From Halomarina pelagica (GTDB lineage: Archaea > Halobacteriota > Halobacteria > Halobacteriales > Haloarculaceae): a DNA stretch of 64,000 nt. The notes beneath the pieces are model-generated. The model was not told where the DNA came from. It ran no database searches and saw nothing but the letters and a program-made list of their open reading frames with translations. The stretch spans positions 1,054,001 to 1,118,000 of the forward strand of contig NZ_CP100454.1 in NCBI RefSeq assembly GCF_024228315.1, read 5' to 3'. This document shows positions 35,044 through 42,988 of this stretch, in pieces. Position 1 is the stretch's first letter, and each line of letters begins with the position of its first letter. The translations under genes were made by a program, and so were the position numbers.

Positions 35044-38000
35044 TCATTGTATCGTCTTGTGGTCGCGGACGTCGTACTCCTTCTGGATGCCGATGCGGTC
35101 GCGGTCCTGCGGGAGCGTGAGGTCGACGTCCATGTTCAGTTCCTTCAGCAGCGCCGGCGTGGCCTTCCGCACCTTGACGAGCGCGGCCTTCGTCTCCTGC
35201 ATCTGCGTCTCCGCGTCGTAGCCGCGGGAGGTGATGATGTTCACGCTGTCGCCGATGGCGTAGGGGACCGTCCCCTCGGGGTAGCGGTCCTCCAGGCTCT
35301 TGCCGTGGTAGACGCCGCCCCAGTGGAAGGGGAGGAACACCTCGTCCTGGCGCGGTCGGTGCGTGACCCGCGCCTTCACGAGGACCGACCCGCGGTCGGT
35401 GGTCGAGACGACGACGAACTCGCCGCCGTCGACGCCAAGTTCCTCCGCGCGCTTGGGGTGGATCTCGGCGTACATGTGCGGCTGGAGGTCGGCGAGGAAG
35501 ACGTTCGAGCGCGACTCGGAGCCGCCGCCCTGGTGTTCGACCTGCCGACCCGTCGTCATGACGAGGTCCATCCCCTGCTTCTGTGCGGCGGTCGTCGCCC
35601 GCTTCTGGATCGCGGCGTTGTTCTGGTTCAGCCGGTAGAAGTTCGTCTGCAACCCGTTCGCGGGCCACTTCTCGACGAGGTCCGGTCGCGGGCTCTCGAT
35701 CGGTTCGCGGTGGATCGGCACCGTGTCGAGGAAGTTCCACGCGACGCCGCGGGCGCGTCCCCTGCCGGTCGGCGGGTCCGGCTGTTTGAAGTCGTACTGT
35801 TCGTACTTCGAGGGGTCGATGTCCGACGCCGCGCCCTTCGGTCGGAGCTGTCCCGCGTCGCCGAGTTCCTTGAGCCGCTTCGCGGCGTCGTAGATCGACT
35901 TGTCCGGCCTGAGCGCGTACTCGTAGGGGATCGACAGCGCGTCCGGGTTCGTGATGTCCTGCGGCCAGGTCGTCGTCCAGCCGGGGTACTCGGGGACGCC
36001 GCGGACCGTCCCGCTGAAGTCGGTGTCCCAGTCCGGTTCGTAGGGCGCGCGGAGCATGTCCAGGGCCGCCTCGCCCCCCTGCTCGACGGTGTGCTTGAAC
36101 GGGTACGTCCGCTGGTCGGGGACGTTCCCCGACTGGACCATCTGCCGCCACTCGTCGGGCGTCGGGGCCTTCGTCCCCCAGCGCGCGCGGAAGTCCTGTC
36201 CGCCCTCGCGCGGGTCGAGGTCGTCGCGCCAGATGATCGGCGTCCCGGGGTGGCCCTCGCCCCAGCACGGCCACGGGAGACACCAGTAGTCGCCGCTGAC
36301 CGGCAGGCCGGGCTTCGCCGCCCGGGTCGTCTCGGTGCTGAACGCGTAGTCGTACTCGTAGTGCTGCTGGAGGCGCTCGGGCGACTGCTGGTAGCCGATA
36401 GTCCGCACCCCGAGGTTGATCTCGCGGAGGCAGTCCTCGTAGGTGGTCTTGCCGTTGAACAGCCCGGGACCGGACCCCCAGTCGAAGTGCTCGGGGAAGC
36501 CGAGTGTCGCGGCGAACTCCTGGATGATTTGCATGTCCGGCTTGGCGCTGTGCGACGGCGGCCTGACCGGGTTGCGCCACTGGACGGCGCGGTGGGAGTT
36601 GGTGAGCGTCCCGTGGTGCTCGTACTGGCTCGAACAGGGAAGCAGGACGACGCCGTCGTCCCGGTTCGCCATGACCGACGCGAGCGACGGGAACATGTCG
36701 ACGATGACCAGCAGGTCGAGGTTCTCCATCGCCTTCTTCTGCTTGTCCATCTCGCTGATGGAGTTGGCCGAGTGGCCGTGGAACACGGCGGCCTTCACCC
36801 GGTTGGGCTGGTACAGCGGCGTCTCGTTCAGCCGCTCCTCCCTGGGGAGCGCCCCCTCGAACCAGCGCGCGACGGTCAGCCCCTTCTGGAGCATCATCGA
36901 CCGACTGCTGAACTCCCGGCCGCCGTTCTCGAACGTCGCGGACGCCTCGCCGTCCTGGTCCCGCCACTTCCCCTTCGGCATCAGGTCGTAGCGGTCGAAC
37001 AGCTCGCCGAAGCTGGTGCTCCCGCTGGTCCACGGACTCTCGTTCCAGACGTCAGCCCAGTACATCCAGGAGCCGGGGGAGGTCACGGAGTAATATCCCG
37101 GCAGGATGTGGCTGTTGGGACCGAGGTCCGTCGCGCCCTGCACGTTCGAATGGCCGCGCATGACCTGCATCCCGCCGCCCGCGCGGGCGATCCCGCCGGT
37201 CGCCAGCCCGGTGAGCGCGTACGAGCGGATGTTCTGCGTCCCGTTGTTGTGCTGGGTGCCGCCCATCGCCCACTCGATCTGGACGTTCGGCTTGTTCTCG
37301 ATCATCAGGTCGCCGATCGTCCGGATGTCCGCCTCGTCGATCCAGGTGATGTCGGCGACCGTCTCAAGGTCGTACTTCTCGAGTTCGGCCTCGACGTCCG
37401 GCCAGCCGACGACCCGCTCGGTCAGCATCGTCCGATCGAGTTCGCCCCGGTCGCGCAGGTAGCGCAGCAGTCCCATCATCAGCGCGACGTCGGTCCCCGG
37501 CCGGATGCGGAAGAAGTGATCGGCGTGCGCCGAGGTCTTCGTGTAGCGGGCGTCGACGGAGACGACGGTCCCGCCGCGGCGCTGGCCCTCGAGGATGTGC
37601 TGCATCGCGATCGGGTGGGCCTCGGCGGGGTTCTGCCCGATGATGAGGTTCAGCCCGAAGTGCCGGTAGTCGTTTATCGGGTTGGTCATCGCCCCGTAGC
37701 CCCACGTGTTCGCCAGCCCGGAGACGGTCGTCGAGTGGCAGATGCGCGCCTGGTGGTCGACGTTCGTCGTCCCCCAGAACGCGGCGAGCTTGCGGAACGC
37801 GTAGGCCTCCTCGTTGCAGTGGTGGGCGCTCCCGAGCCACATCACGCTGTCCGGGCCGTACTCCTCGCGGATGCGCCCGAACTCGTCGCCGATCTGCTTC
37901 CACGCCTCGTCCCAGGAGATCTTCTTCCACTCCCCACCTTCGAGGCGCAACGGGTGCTTCAGGCGCTTCTCGGAGTGTTCGCTCCCGTAGATCGACGCGC

Positions 38001-38286
38001 CCTTGGAGCAGAGCGACCCGTTGTTGATCGGGTTCTCGAACCACGGCTCCTGTCCGACGAACGCGTTCCCCTTGCGCTCGGCCTTGAACCCGCAGCCGAC
38101 GGCGCAGAAGTTACAGATCGTCTTGACGAGTTCCGAGTCGTCGTCGCTCGCGTCCACGCCGTCCTCTCCGTCCTGTGCCAGCGCCCGTCCTGCCGCGCCC
38201 CCGCCCAGGGCGAGCGCCCCCGTCAGCGCGCTCGCCTTCAGGAACGACCGACGGTCGAGGTCGAGCGAAACCGGCTCCGCACTCAT
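35044..38286 (-). CDS. Formate dehydrogenase catalytic subunit, molybdopterin/Tat exported (1080 aa)
   Basis: Bis-MGD enzyme oxidising formate to CO2. A Tat signal (RR12-13, RRSFLKASAL) directs export. A cubane near the N-terminus uses C58, C61, C65 and C93. The Mo/W ligand is C183, followed by H184, in ARICHSTTVSGLA. The Cys-His pair marks formate dehydrogenases among the DMSO-reductase family; selenocysteine is not used. C-terminal MGD-binding blocks are FLPFHWGGVYHG and HPKRAEELG. It heads the FDH operon and is divergent from the HdrA/MvhD-like gene across a palindromic promoter region. The substrate assignment is good but not absolute. Confidence 0.9.
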   Translation of the reverse strand: MSAEPVSLDLDRRSFLKASALTGALALGGGAAGRALAQDGEDGVDASDDDSELVKTICNFCAVGCGFKAERKGNAFVGQEPWFENPINNGSLCSKGASIYGSEHSEKRLKHPLRLEGGEWKKISWDEAWKQIGDEFGRIREEYGPDSVMWLGSAHHCNEEAYAFRKLAAFWGTTNVDHQARICHSTTVSGLANTWGYGAMTNPINDYRHFGLNLIIGQNPAEAHPIAMQHILEGQRRGGTVVSVDARYTKTSAHADHFFRIRPGTDVALMMGLLRYLRDRGELDRTMLTERVVGWPDVEAELEKYDLETVADITWIDEADIRTIGDLMIENKPNVQIEWAMGGTQHNNGTQNIRSYALTGLATGGIARAGGGMQVMRGHSNVQGATDLGPNSHILPGYYSVTSPGSWMYWADVWNESPWTSGSTSFGELFDRYDLMPKGKWRDQDGEASATFENGGREFSSRSMMLQKGLTVARWFEGALPREERLNETPLYQPNRVKAAVFHGHSANSISEMDKQKKAMENLDLLVIVDMFPSLASVMANRDDGVVLLPCSSQYEHHGTLTNSHRAVQWRNPVRPPSHSAKPDMQIIQEFAATLGFPEHFDWGSGPGLFNGKTTYEDCLREINLGVRTIGYQQSPERLQQHYEYDYAFSTETTRAAKPGLPVSGDYWCLPWPCWGEGHPGTPIIWRDDLDPREGGQDFRARWGTKAPTPDEWRQMVQSGNVPDQRTYPFKHTVEQGGEAALDMLRAPYEPDWDTDFSGTVRGVPEYPGWTTTWPQDITNPDALSIPYEYALRPDKSIYDAAKRLKELGDAGQLRPKGAASDIDPSKYEQYDFKQPDPPTGRGRARGVAWNFLDTVPIHREPIESPRPDLVEKWPANGLQTNFYRLNQNNAAIQKRATTAAQKQGMDLVMTTGRQVEHQGGGSESRSNVFLADLQPHMYAEIHPKRAEELGVDGGEFVVVSTTDRGSVLVKARVTHRPRQDEVFLPFHWGGVYHGKSLEDRYPEGTVPYAIGDSVNIITSRGYDAETQMQETKAALVKVRKATPALLKELNMDVDLTLPQDRDRIGIQKEYDVRDHKTIQ

Positions 38287-38390
38287 ATGTCAACCCCCAC
38301 GTCCATGCTAGTGTCTATCATCGCTCCACTCGTCGCGTTTCCATAAGCGTTGTTCACGATAGACTACCAGTAGGAGCAAACTCACGACGT

Positions 38391-38411
38391 GATAATACTA
38401 TAACTATTATC
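38391..38411. promoter_or_regulatory. Palindromic AT-rich promoter/operator between FDH and HdrA-like gene
   Basis: GATAATA and TATTATC form a perfect 7+7 inverted repeat around CTATAAC in an otherwise GC-rich spacer. It lies 47 bases before the HdrA/MvhD-like start and about 105 bases before the FDH start. It can serve as TATA box on either strand and as a dimer-binding operator, which would allow shared control of the two divergent units. Confidence 0.5.
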
Positions 38412-38457
38412 GTCGGGTCGCAACTCCTTTGCCCGTCGAACTCGCTTCCAGGAACGG

Positions 38458-40575
38458 ATGAACGTCGGAGCCTTCGTCTGTTCCTGTGGGGGCACGTGCG
38501 ACATCGACCTCGAGGGGGTCCGCGAGGGGGTCCAGGGGGTCGACGTGGTCGCGAGTTCACGGCTGCTGTGTCAGGACGGCCGCTCGGCGATGCGGACGGT
38601 CATCGACGAGTACGACCTCGACCAGCTCGTCGTCACCACGCCGGAGTCGAGCTGTCAGGAGCGCGTCCGCGCGGTCGCCGAGGAGGCCGGCCTCCACCCG
38701 GCGGCGACCGCCTTCGTCGACCACCGGGAGGGTGCCGGGTGGGTGCACGACCGGGCCGCCGCGACGGAGAAGACCGCCCGGCTCCTCAACGCCCGCTGGG
38801 CCGGTCTCGCGGAGGAGGCGGCGACGCGCTCGGTCTCGCGCGAGGCGGGCGACCGGGTCGCCGTCGTCGGGGACGCCGAGACCGCCGCCGCGCTCGCGTC
38901 GGACGCCGACGTGACGCTCGTCGCCGACGGCGGGGAGTTCGCGGACGCCGACGTCGACCTCGACGACGTGACCGTCGAGCGCGGTCGGGTCGTCGCCGTC
39001 GATGGCGAGTTCGGCGCGTTCGAGGTGCGCCTGCGCGCCCGGGTGACCGAGGAGTGCGTCTCCTGCATGAAGTGCGTCCGCGAGGGTCCGGACGGGGCGG
39101 TGACCGCCCGCCCCGTCGACATCGCTCCCGACGCCCCGCGCGGCGAGTGGGCGACCCGCTGTCCGACCGACGCCATCGACCTCGACGGCGTCGAGCGGGC
39201 GCTCGAGTTCGACCAGGTCGTCTACCCCGGCGGGCCGGCGATGTCGGTCGCCGGCCGCCTCGGCTACTACGACGGTCCCGTGGACGCCGGGACGGTCGCC
39301 GCCGTCGAGTCGCTGCTCGGCGGCGTCGAGAAGCCGGACTACCTCGACCTCGAGATGGACGTCTGCGCCGCCGGCGCGTCGAGCCAGGAGGGGTGTACCG
39401 CCTGCACGGACGCCTGTCCCCACGACGCCGTCGGCCGCCCGACGCCCGACTCGGTCTCGTTCGATCCGGTGGCCTGCGAGGGCTGCGGCGCGTGCACGAG
39501 CGCCTGTCCGACCGGCGCGACGCGGCTCCGCGAGCCGTCGAACCGCCGGCTCGCCCGCGAGGTCGAGGCGCTGCTCGACCCCGGCGAGGACGGCGGCGGC
39601 TGGCTGTCGTCGCTCTCCCGCGGTCGCGGAGCGGGCATCGAGACGCCGGTGATCGCGTTCGTCTGCTCGGAACGGGCCGCGCGCACCCTCCGGGAGTACG
39701 GCCGCCGCGCCGCCCGCGAGGGCCTGCGCTACCCGCCGCTGCTCCCCGTGTCGGTCCCCTGCGCCGACGCCGTCGGGGAGGCCCACGTCCTCCACGCGCT
39801 GGCGGCCGGGGCGGACGGCGTCGCGCTCGTCGGCTGTGGCGAGTCGTGTCTCCACTCGGGTCCCGACCCGAAGGCGGCGCTCGTCGAGCGCCTCGATCGG
39901 GCGACGCGGGACCTGGGGCTGGGCGAGCGCGTCACCTTCCTCGCGCCCGACCCCGACGACTTCGCGGGGTTCGCTGACGCCGCGACCGCGTTCGTCGAGG
40001 GGCTGGACGCCTCGCCCGTCCCCGCGGGCGAGCACGAGGCGACAGGCGGTTCCGATCGAATCGCGGACCGACCCGCGTTCGACACGCACGACTGGGCGCT
40101 CGAGAGCGTCCGCGCGGTCCTCGATCACGTCGAGCCGGAGCGGACGGTGATCCGCGGGCTCGCGTCGTTCGGCCGCATGACGGTGAGCGACGACTGCACG
40201 TTCACGCCCACCTGCTCCAACCTCTGTCCGACCGACGCCATTCGGCGCACGGAGACGGACCTGGAGTTCGACCACGAGCGGTGCGTGAACTGCGGGCTCT
40301 GCGAGGAGGGCTGCATCGAGGACGCCATCTCGATGGAACCGGGGCTCGACCTCGACCTGCTCCCCGAGCGCCGCGACGGCGACCCGTGGGTGACGGTCGC
40401 GGAGGGCGAACTGCTCGAGTGCCGTCGCTGCGGCAAGCCGTTCGCGAGCGCCGCGAGCGCGGCGAAGATAGAGGAACGGGTCGGCGACCTCGTGACCGGC
40501 GTCGCGCCCGACGCCGAGGGGAGCATCTTCGAGTACTGCGGCGACTGCCGCGCCGCGCTCGTGTTCGACTGGTAA
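38458..40575 (+). CDS. HdrA/MvhD-like multi-cubane electron transfer protein (705 aa)
   Basis: The N-terminus (1-125) reads like heterodisulfide reductase subunit A: GAFVCSCGGTCDIDLEGV, LLCQDGRS, VVTTPESSCQERVRAVAEEAGL, WVHDRAAATEKTARLL. The following FAD-binding part is reduced and its GxGxxG is replaced by VVGDAETA. Then come ferredoxin motifs (CVSCMKC; CTACTDACP; CEGCGACTSACP), an MvhD/FlpD-like domain (IAFVCSERAARTL... VPCADAVGEAHVLHALAAGADGVALVGCGESC), another 2[4Fe-4S] unit (CSNLCP, CVNCGLCEEGC), and a C-terminal zinc-ribbon-like CRRCGK...YCGDC. No signal peptide, so cytoplasmic. It is co-directional with a TorD-like chaperone and divergent from FDH. Likely a soluble electron hub; partners unproven. 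Confidence 0.8.
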   Translation: MNVGAFVCSCGGTCDIDLEGVREGVQGVDVVASSRLLCQDGRSAMRTVIDEYDLDQLVVTTPESSCQERVRAVAEEAGLHPAATAFVDHREGAGWVHDRAAATEKTARLLNARWAGLAEEAATRSVSREAGDRVAVVGDAETAAALASDADVTLVADGGEFADADVDLDDVTVERGRVVAVDGEFGAFEVRLRARVTEECVSCMKCVREGPDGAVTARPVDIAPDAPRGEWATRCPTDAIDLDGVERALEFDQVVYPGGPAMSVAGRLGYYDGPVDAGTVAAVESLLGGVEKPDYLDLEMDVCAAGASSQEGCTACTDACPHDAVGRPTPDSVSFDPVACEGCGACTSACPTGATRLREPSNRRLAREVEALLDPGEDGGGWLSSLSRGRGAGIETPVIAFVCSERAARTLREYGRRAAREGLRYPPLLPVSVPCADAVGEAHVLHALAAGADGVALVGCGESCLHSGPDPKAALVERLDRATRDLGLGERVTFLAPDPDDFAGFADAATAFVEGLDASPVPAGEHEATGGSDRIADRPAFDTHDWALESVRAVLDHVEPERTVIRGLASFGRMTVSDDCTFTPTCSNLCPTDAIRRTETDLEFDHERCVNCGLCEEGCIEDAISMEPGLDLDLLPERRDGDPWVTVAEGELLECRRCGKPFASAASAAKIEERVGDLVTGVAPDAEGSIFEYCGDCRAALVFDW

Positions 40576-40577
40576 TC

Positions 40578-41207
40578 ATGAACGACGACGCAATCTACGA
40601 CGCGCGCATCGAACTGATCGACTTCCTCGTCGAGGTGTTCTGGGACGTCCCGACCGAGACGTTCCTGGAGACGCTGCTCGCGGGGGAGATCAGGACGCCA
40701 GAGGGCTCCGTGAACGAGGGACTCGACCGCGGGTTCGAGCACCTCCGGACGTTCGTCGCGGCGAACGAGGGAGCGGACCTCGACGCCGTCCGCGACCGCG
40801 TCCGCACGGAGTACACCAGGGTGTTCGTCGGGCCCCGCCCGCCGGTGCTCCCCCACGAGTCGTACTACCGCGAGGACTCGGACTTCCTCGGCACGGGGCT
40901 GGCGGCGGTGGAGTCGAGCTACGCCGCCGCCGAGTGGTCGCCGCCCGAGGACTACCCGGAGGAGAACGACTTCGTCGCGGTCGAACTCGCCTTCCTCAGG
41001 GCGCTCGTGGACCGTCAGCGCCGCGGCGACGGGGACGCCTTCGGCTACGAGCGCGTGTTCCTGGAGGAGCACCTCGACCGGTGGGTCGAGGCGTTCGCCG
41101 ACGACCTCCGGGAGGAGACCGAGTGCGACCTCTTTCTCGCCGCGGGGGAGATCCTGGAGGGGCTCGTCGAGTTCGAGCGCGAGATCGTCTCACAACAGGT
41201 CCGATAA
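40578..41207 (+). CDS. TorD/DmsD-type molybdoenzyme chaperone (209 aa)
   Basis: An all-helical protein with the TorD-family signature segment RTEYTRVFVGPRPPVLPHESYYRE (here about residues 75-97) and LAFLRALVDRQRRGD. These chaperones bind the Tat signal or apo form of molybdoenzymes and guard cofactor insertion. The start follows the HdrA-like stop by two bases, so both are on one transcript divergent from FDH. Its most likely client is the FDH catalytic subunit. Confidence 0.82.
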   Translation: MNDDAIYDARIELIDFLVEVFWDVPTETFLETLLAGEIRTPEGSVNEGLDRGFEHLRTFVAANEGADLDAVRDRVRTEYTRVFVGPRPPVLPHESYYREDSDFLGTGLAAVESSYAAAEWSPPEDYPEENDFVAVELAFLRALVDRQRRGDGDAFGYERVFLEEHLDRWVEAFADDLREETECDLFLAAGEILEGLVEFEREIVSQQVR

Positions 41208-41241
41208 CTCCGCTGCGGTTCGCCACTTCCGTCGTCCGTCC

Positions 41242-41424
41242 CTACTCGTTCCCGCCGGCCTCGCCCTCTGCGGCGTCGTCCTCGCCCGCGTCGTCACCCT
41301 CTCCCTCGGGATCGACGCAGCCGCAGTTCACCTCGTAGGGACCGACGCCGTGGTCCCAGATCGCGTGTCCGTCGTAGGTGTTGACCCCCAGGGTCGGCCG
41401 CCACCCGCTGTCCTCGTGTGTCAT
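41242..41424 (-). CDS. Small cysteine-containing acidic protein (60 aa)
   Basis: Begins MTHEDSGWRPTLGVNTYDGH, with a CGC pair at residues 34-36 and a C-terminal run of Asp/Glu/Gly. Soluble. It converges on the TorD-like gene with 34 bases between. Possibly a metal-site or redox micro-protein; no family recognised. Confidence 0.5.
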   Translation of the reverse strand: MTHEDSGWRPTLGVNTYDGHAIWDHGVGPYEVNCGCVDPEGEGDDAGEDDAAEGEAGGNE

Positions 41425-41480
41425 GGGGTGGCAGTCGACCGGCGCGCGCTTATAATTTATCCCGTCGGGGCGGTCGCGGC

Positions 41481-41795
41481 TCAGCCCTCGCCCTCGTCGA
41501 GGAAGACGGCCGCGAACAGGTCGACGTAGAGGCCGAGCAGTACCGACGGGTCGAGTCCCGCGTCGGCGGCGCGGTCCGCCAGGAACGCGTCGAGTTCGGG
41601 AGACGGCTCGTACGCGACGGTCCCATCCGCGGCGTCGAACTCGACCTCCGTCGCGCCGGAGACGAGGTACTCGATCTCGAGGAGCGCCTGCTCGACTTTC
41701 ACCTCGAACGCCTCGTCGGGGGGCAGGTGTCGCCGGTCGCCCCACTCCGCGGCGGCCGCGAGGAACCGCTCGCTCGCGTCGAAGGTGAGCGTCAC
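41481..41795 (-). CDS. Conserved acidic protein of unknown function (104 aa)
   Basis: Soluble, strongly acidic. The central part KVEQALLEIEYLVSGATEVEFD and C-terminal LLGLYVDLFAAVFLDEGEG are predicted helices. The codon use is typical of the host. It lies upstream of the 60-residue gene in the same direction (56-base gap). No family recognised. Confidence 0.6.
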   Translation of the reverse strand: MTLTFDASERFLAAAAEWGDRRHLPPDEAFEVKVEQALLEIEYLVSGATEVEFDAADGTVAYEPSPELDAFLADRAADAGLDPSVLLGLYVDLFAAVFLDEGEG

Positions 41796-41892
41796 CGCGC
41801 TCCTCCCGATCGGCGTCCCCGCATCGGTTCGATGGGTCCCCCGGTCGGTTCGGCGCGCTGGCTCGACGGCCGACGCGGACGAACGCGACCCA

Positions 41893-42162
41893 TCACCGCG
41901 GCGGGAACTCCTCGGGTCCCGGCCCCGCCTCGCTCGCCTCGCCGTACAGGGAGACGAACAGGAAGACGACGACGAGCAACACGACCAGTCCGACGACGCC
42001 CGAGACGACCGGCTGGCCCACGTACTCGCCGCCGAGTCCGGCGACGCGATCCATGCGGTTCCAGACGTTCAGCGCAGTCAGCCCGAGCCACGCGACGGCC
42101 AGGATGACGGCGAACGGGACGATCCGCAGTCCGTTGTCAGTGAGTGCCGTTCTGATGCTCAT
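41893..42162 (-). CDS. Small two-helix membrane protein (89 aa)
   Basis: Helices at about residues 13-33 (RIVPFAVILAVAWLGLTALNVW) and 52-73 (VSGVVGLVVLLVVVFLFVSLY), then a short charged tail ending EEFPPR. No enzymatic motif. It is downstream of the 261-residue gene with 40 bases between. Confidence 0.6.
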   Translation of the reverse strand: MSIRTALTDNGLRIVPFAVILAVAWLGLTALNVWNRMDRVAGLGGEYVGQPVVSGVVGLVVLLVVVFLFVSLYGEASEAGPGPEEFPPR

Positions 42163-42202
42163 TGCTATCGCTCGTCGGGGGGGACGGGTGCCGGCGTAAA
42201 AA

Positions 42203-42988
42203 TCATTCCGCCAGTTCCCACCCGGCCTTCTCGGCGGCCGTCGCGAGCGGGACGAACTCCCATCCGGCGGTCGCCGCGACGCCCTCCTCCGCGGGCAGGC
42301 CGACGAGGACCATCCGCTCGGCGTAGAACATCGAGGACGGATCGACGGCGGCGAGTCGCTCGGCCGCGTCGGTCCCCGTGCCGTTGAAGAAGTCCGCGTC
42401 GACGCCGTGGGTTCGCTGGAACGTGTTGATGACGTGCGCGGGGACGTCGCCGACGATGCCGACGTAGTCGCTCCACGTCTCCGCGTCGGCGACCGCCAGG
42501 CGCGGGTCGGCGAGCCGTCGGAGCGCCTCGTACGTGAACGCGAGCGTCATCCCGACGGGATCCTCGCTCCCGCCGTGGCCCGCCCACCCCGACCGCCCGT
42601 CGGCGACCGACCGCTCGTCATCGGCCGACCGCTCGTCGCCCGTCGCCCCCTCGCGCTCGGCGGCCCGTTCGGCCGTCGCGCCGCCCGCCCCCCCGCGCTC
42701 GACGGGGATGCCGACGGGCCGGTCGTCGTTCGATCGGGGGACGCGGGGGATCGGCCCGCCGCTCCCGGCTTCGGCTCCGGCGTCGGCGCGTTCGTCGACG
42801 CCGTTCTCGTCACCGCCGCGCTCCCGTCCCTCCCCGTCGTCCCCGGTCGCCTCCGCGGACGGCGCGGCGTCCGGTTCGTCCGCCGGGTCGCCCTCGCCGC
42901 GCCAGAACCAGTCGCCGCGGTTGCGCTCGCCGTCCGAATCGTCGCGGTCGTCCCCCGCGAGGTCGTCGAGGTCGATCCTGTCGGTCAT
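42203..42988 (-). CDS. Conserved haloarchaeal protein with long disordered N-terminus (261 aa)
   Basis: About 140 residues of low-complexity Asp/Gly/Glu/Arg-rich sequence precede a compact C-terminal domain (about 145-261): MTLAFTYEALRRLADPRLAV, TWSDYVGIVGDVPAHVINTFQRTHGVD, then SMFYAERMVLVGLP. The domain is familiar from haloarchaeal proteins of unknown function. The start overlaps the stop of the AOR paralog by four bases, so the two are translationally coupled. That coupling suggests a role with the AOR paralog. Confidence 0.65.
   Translation of the reverse strand: MTDRIDLDDLAGDDRDDSDGERNRGDWFWRGEGDPADEPDAAPSAEATGDDGEGRERGGDENGVDERADAGAEAGSGGPIPRVPRSNDDRPVGIPVERGGAGGATAERAAEREGATGDERSADDERSVADGRSGWAGHGGSEDPVGMTLAFTYEALRRLADPRLAVADAETWSDYVGIVGDVPAHVINTFQRTHGVDADFFNGTGTDAAERLAAVDPSSMFYAERMVLVGLPAEEGVAATAGWEFVPLATAAEKAGWELAE

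Noticed and set aside
37736-37747. Possible selenocysteine at the FDH active site
   Set aside because: The codon at the Mo ligand position is a cysteine codon (ICHS) with no in-frame stop, so no selenocysteine is needed.
34378-38346. A 1322-codon plus-strand ORF across the FDH operon
   Set aside because: The opposite strand encodes formate dehydrogenase with all cofactor motifs. The plus frame is repetitive Arg/Leu/Val text typical of shadow ORFs.
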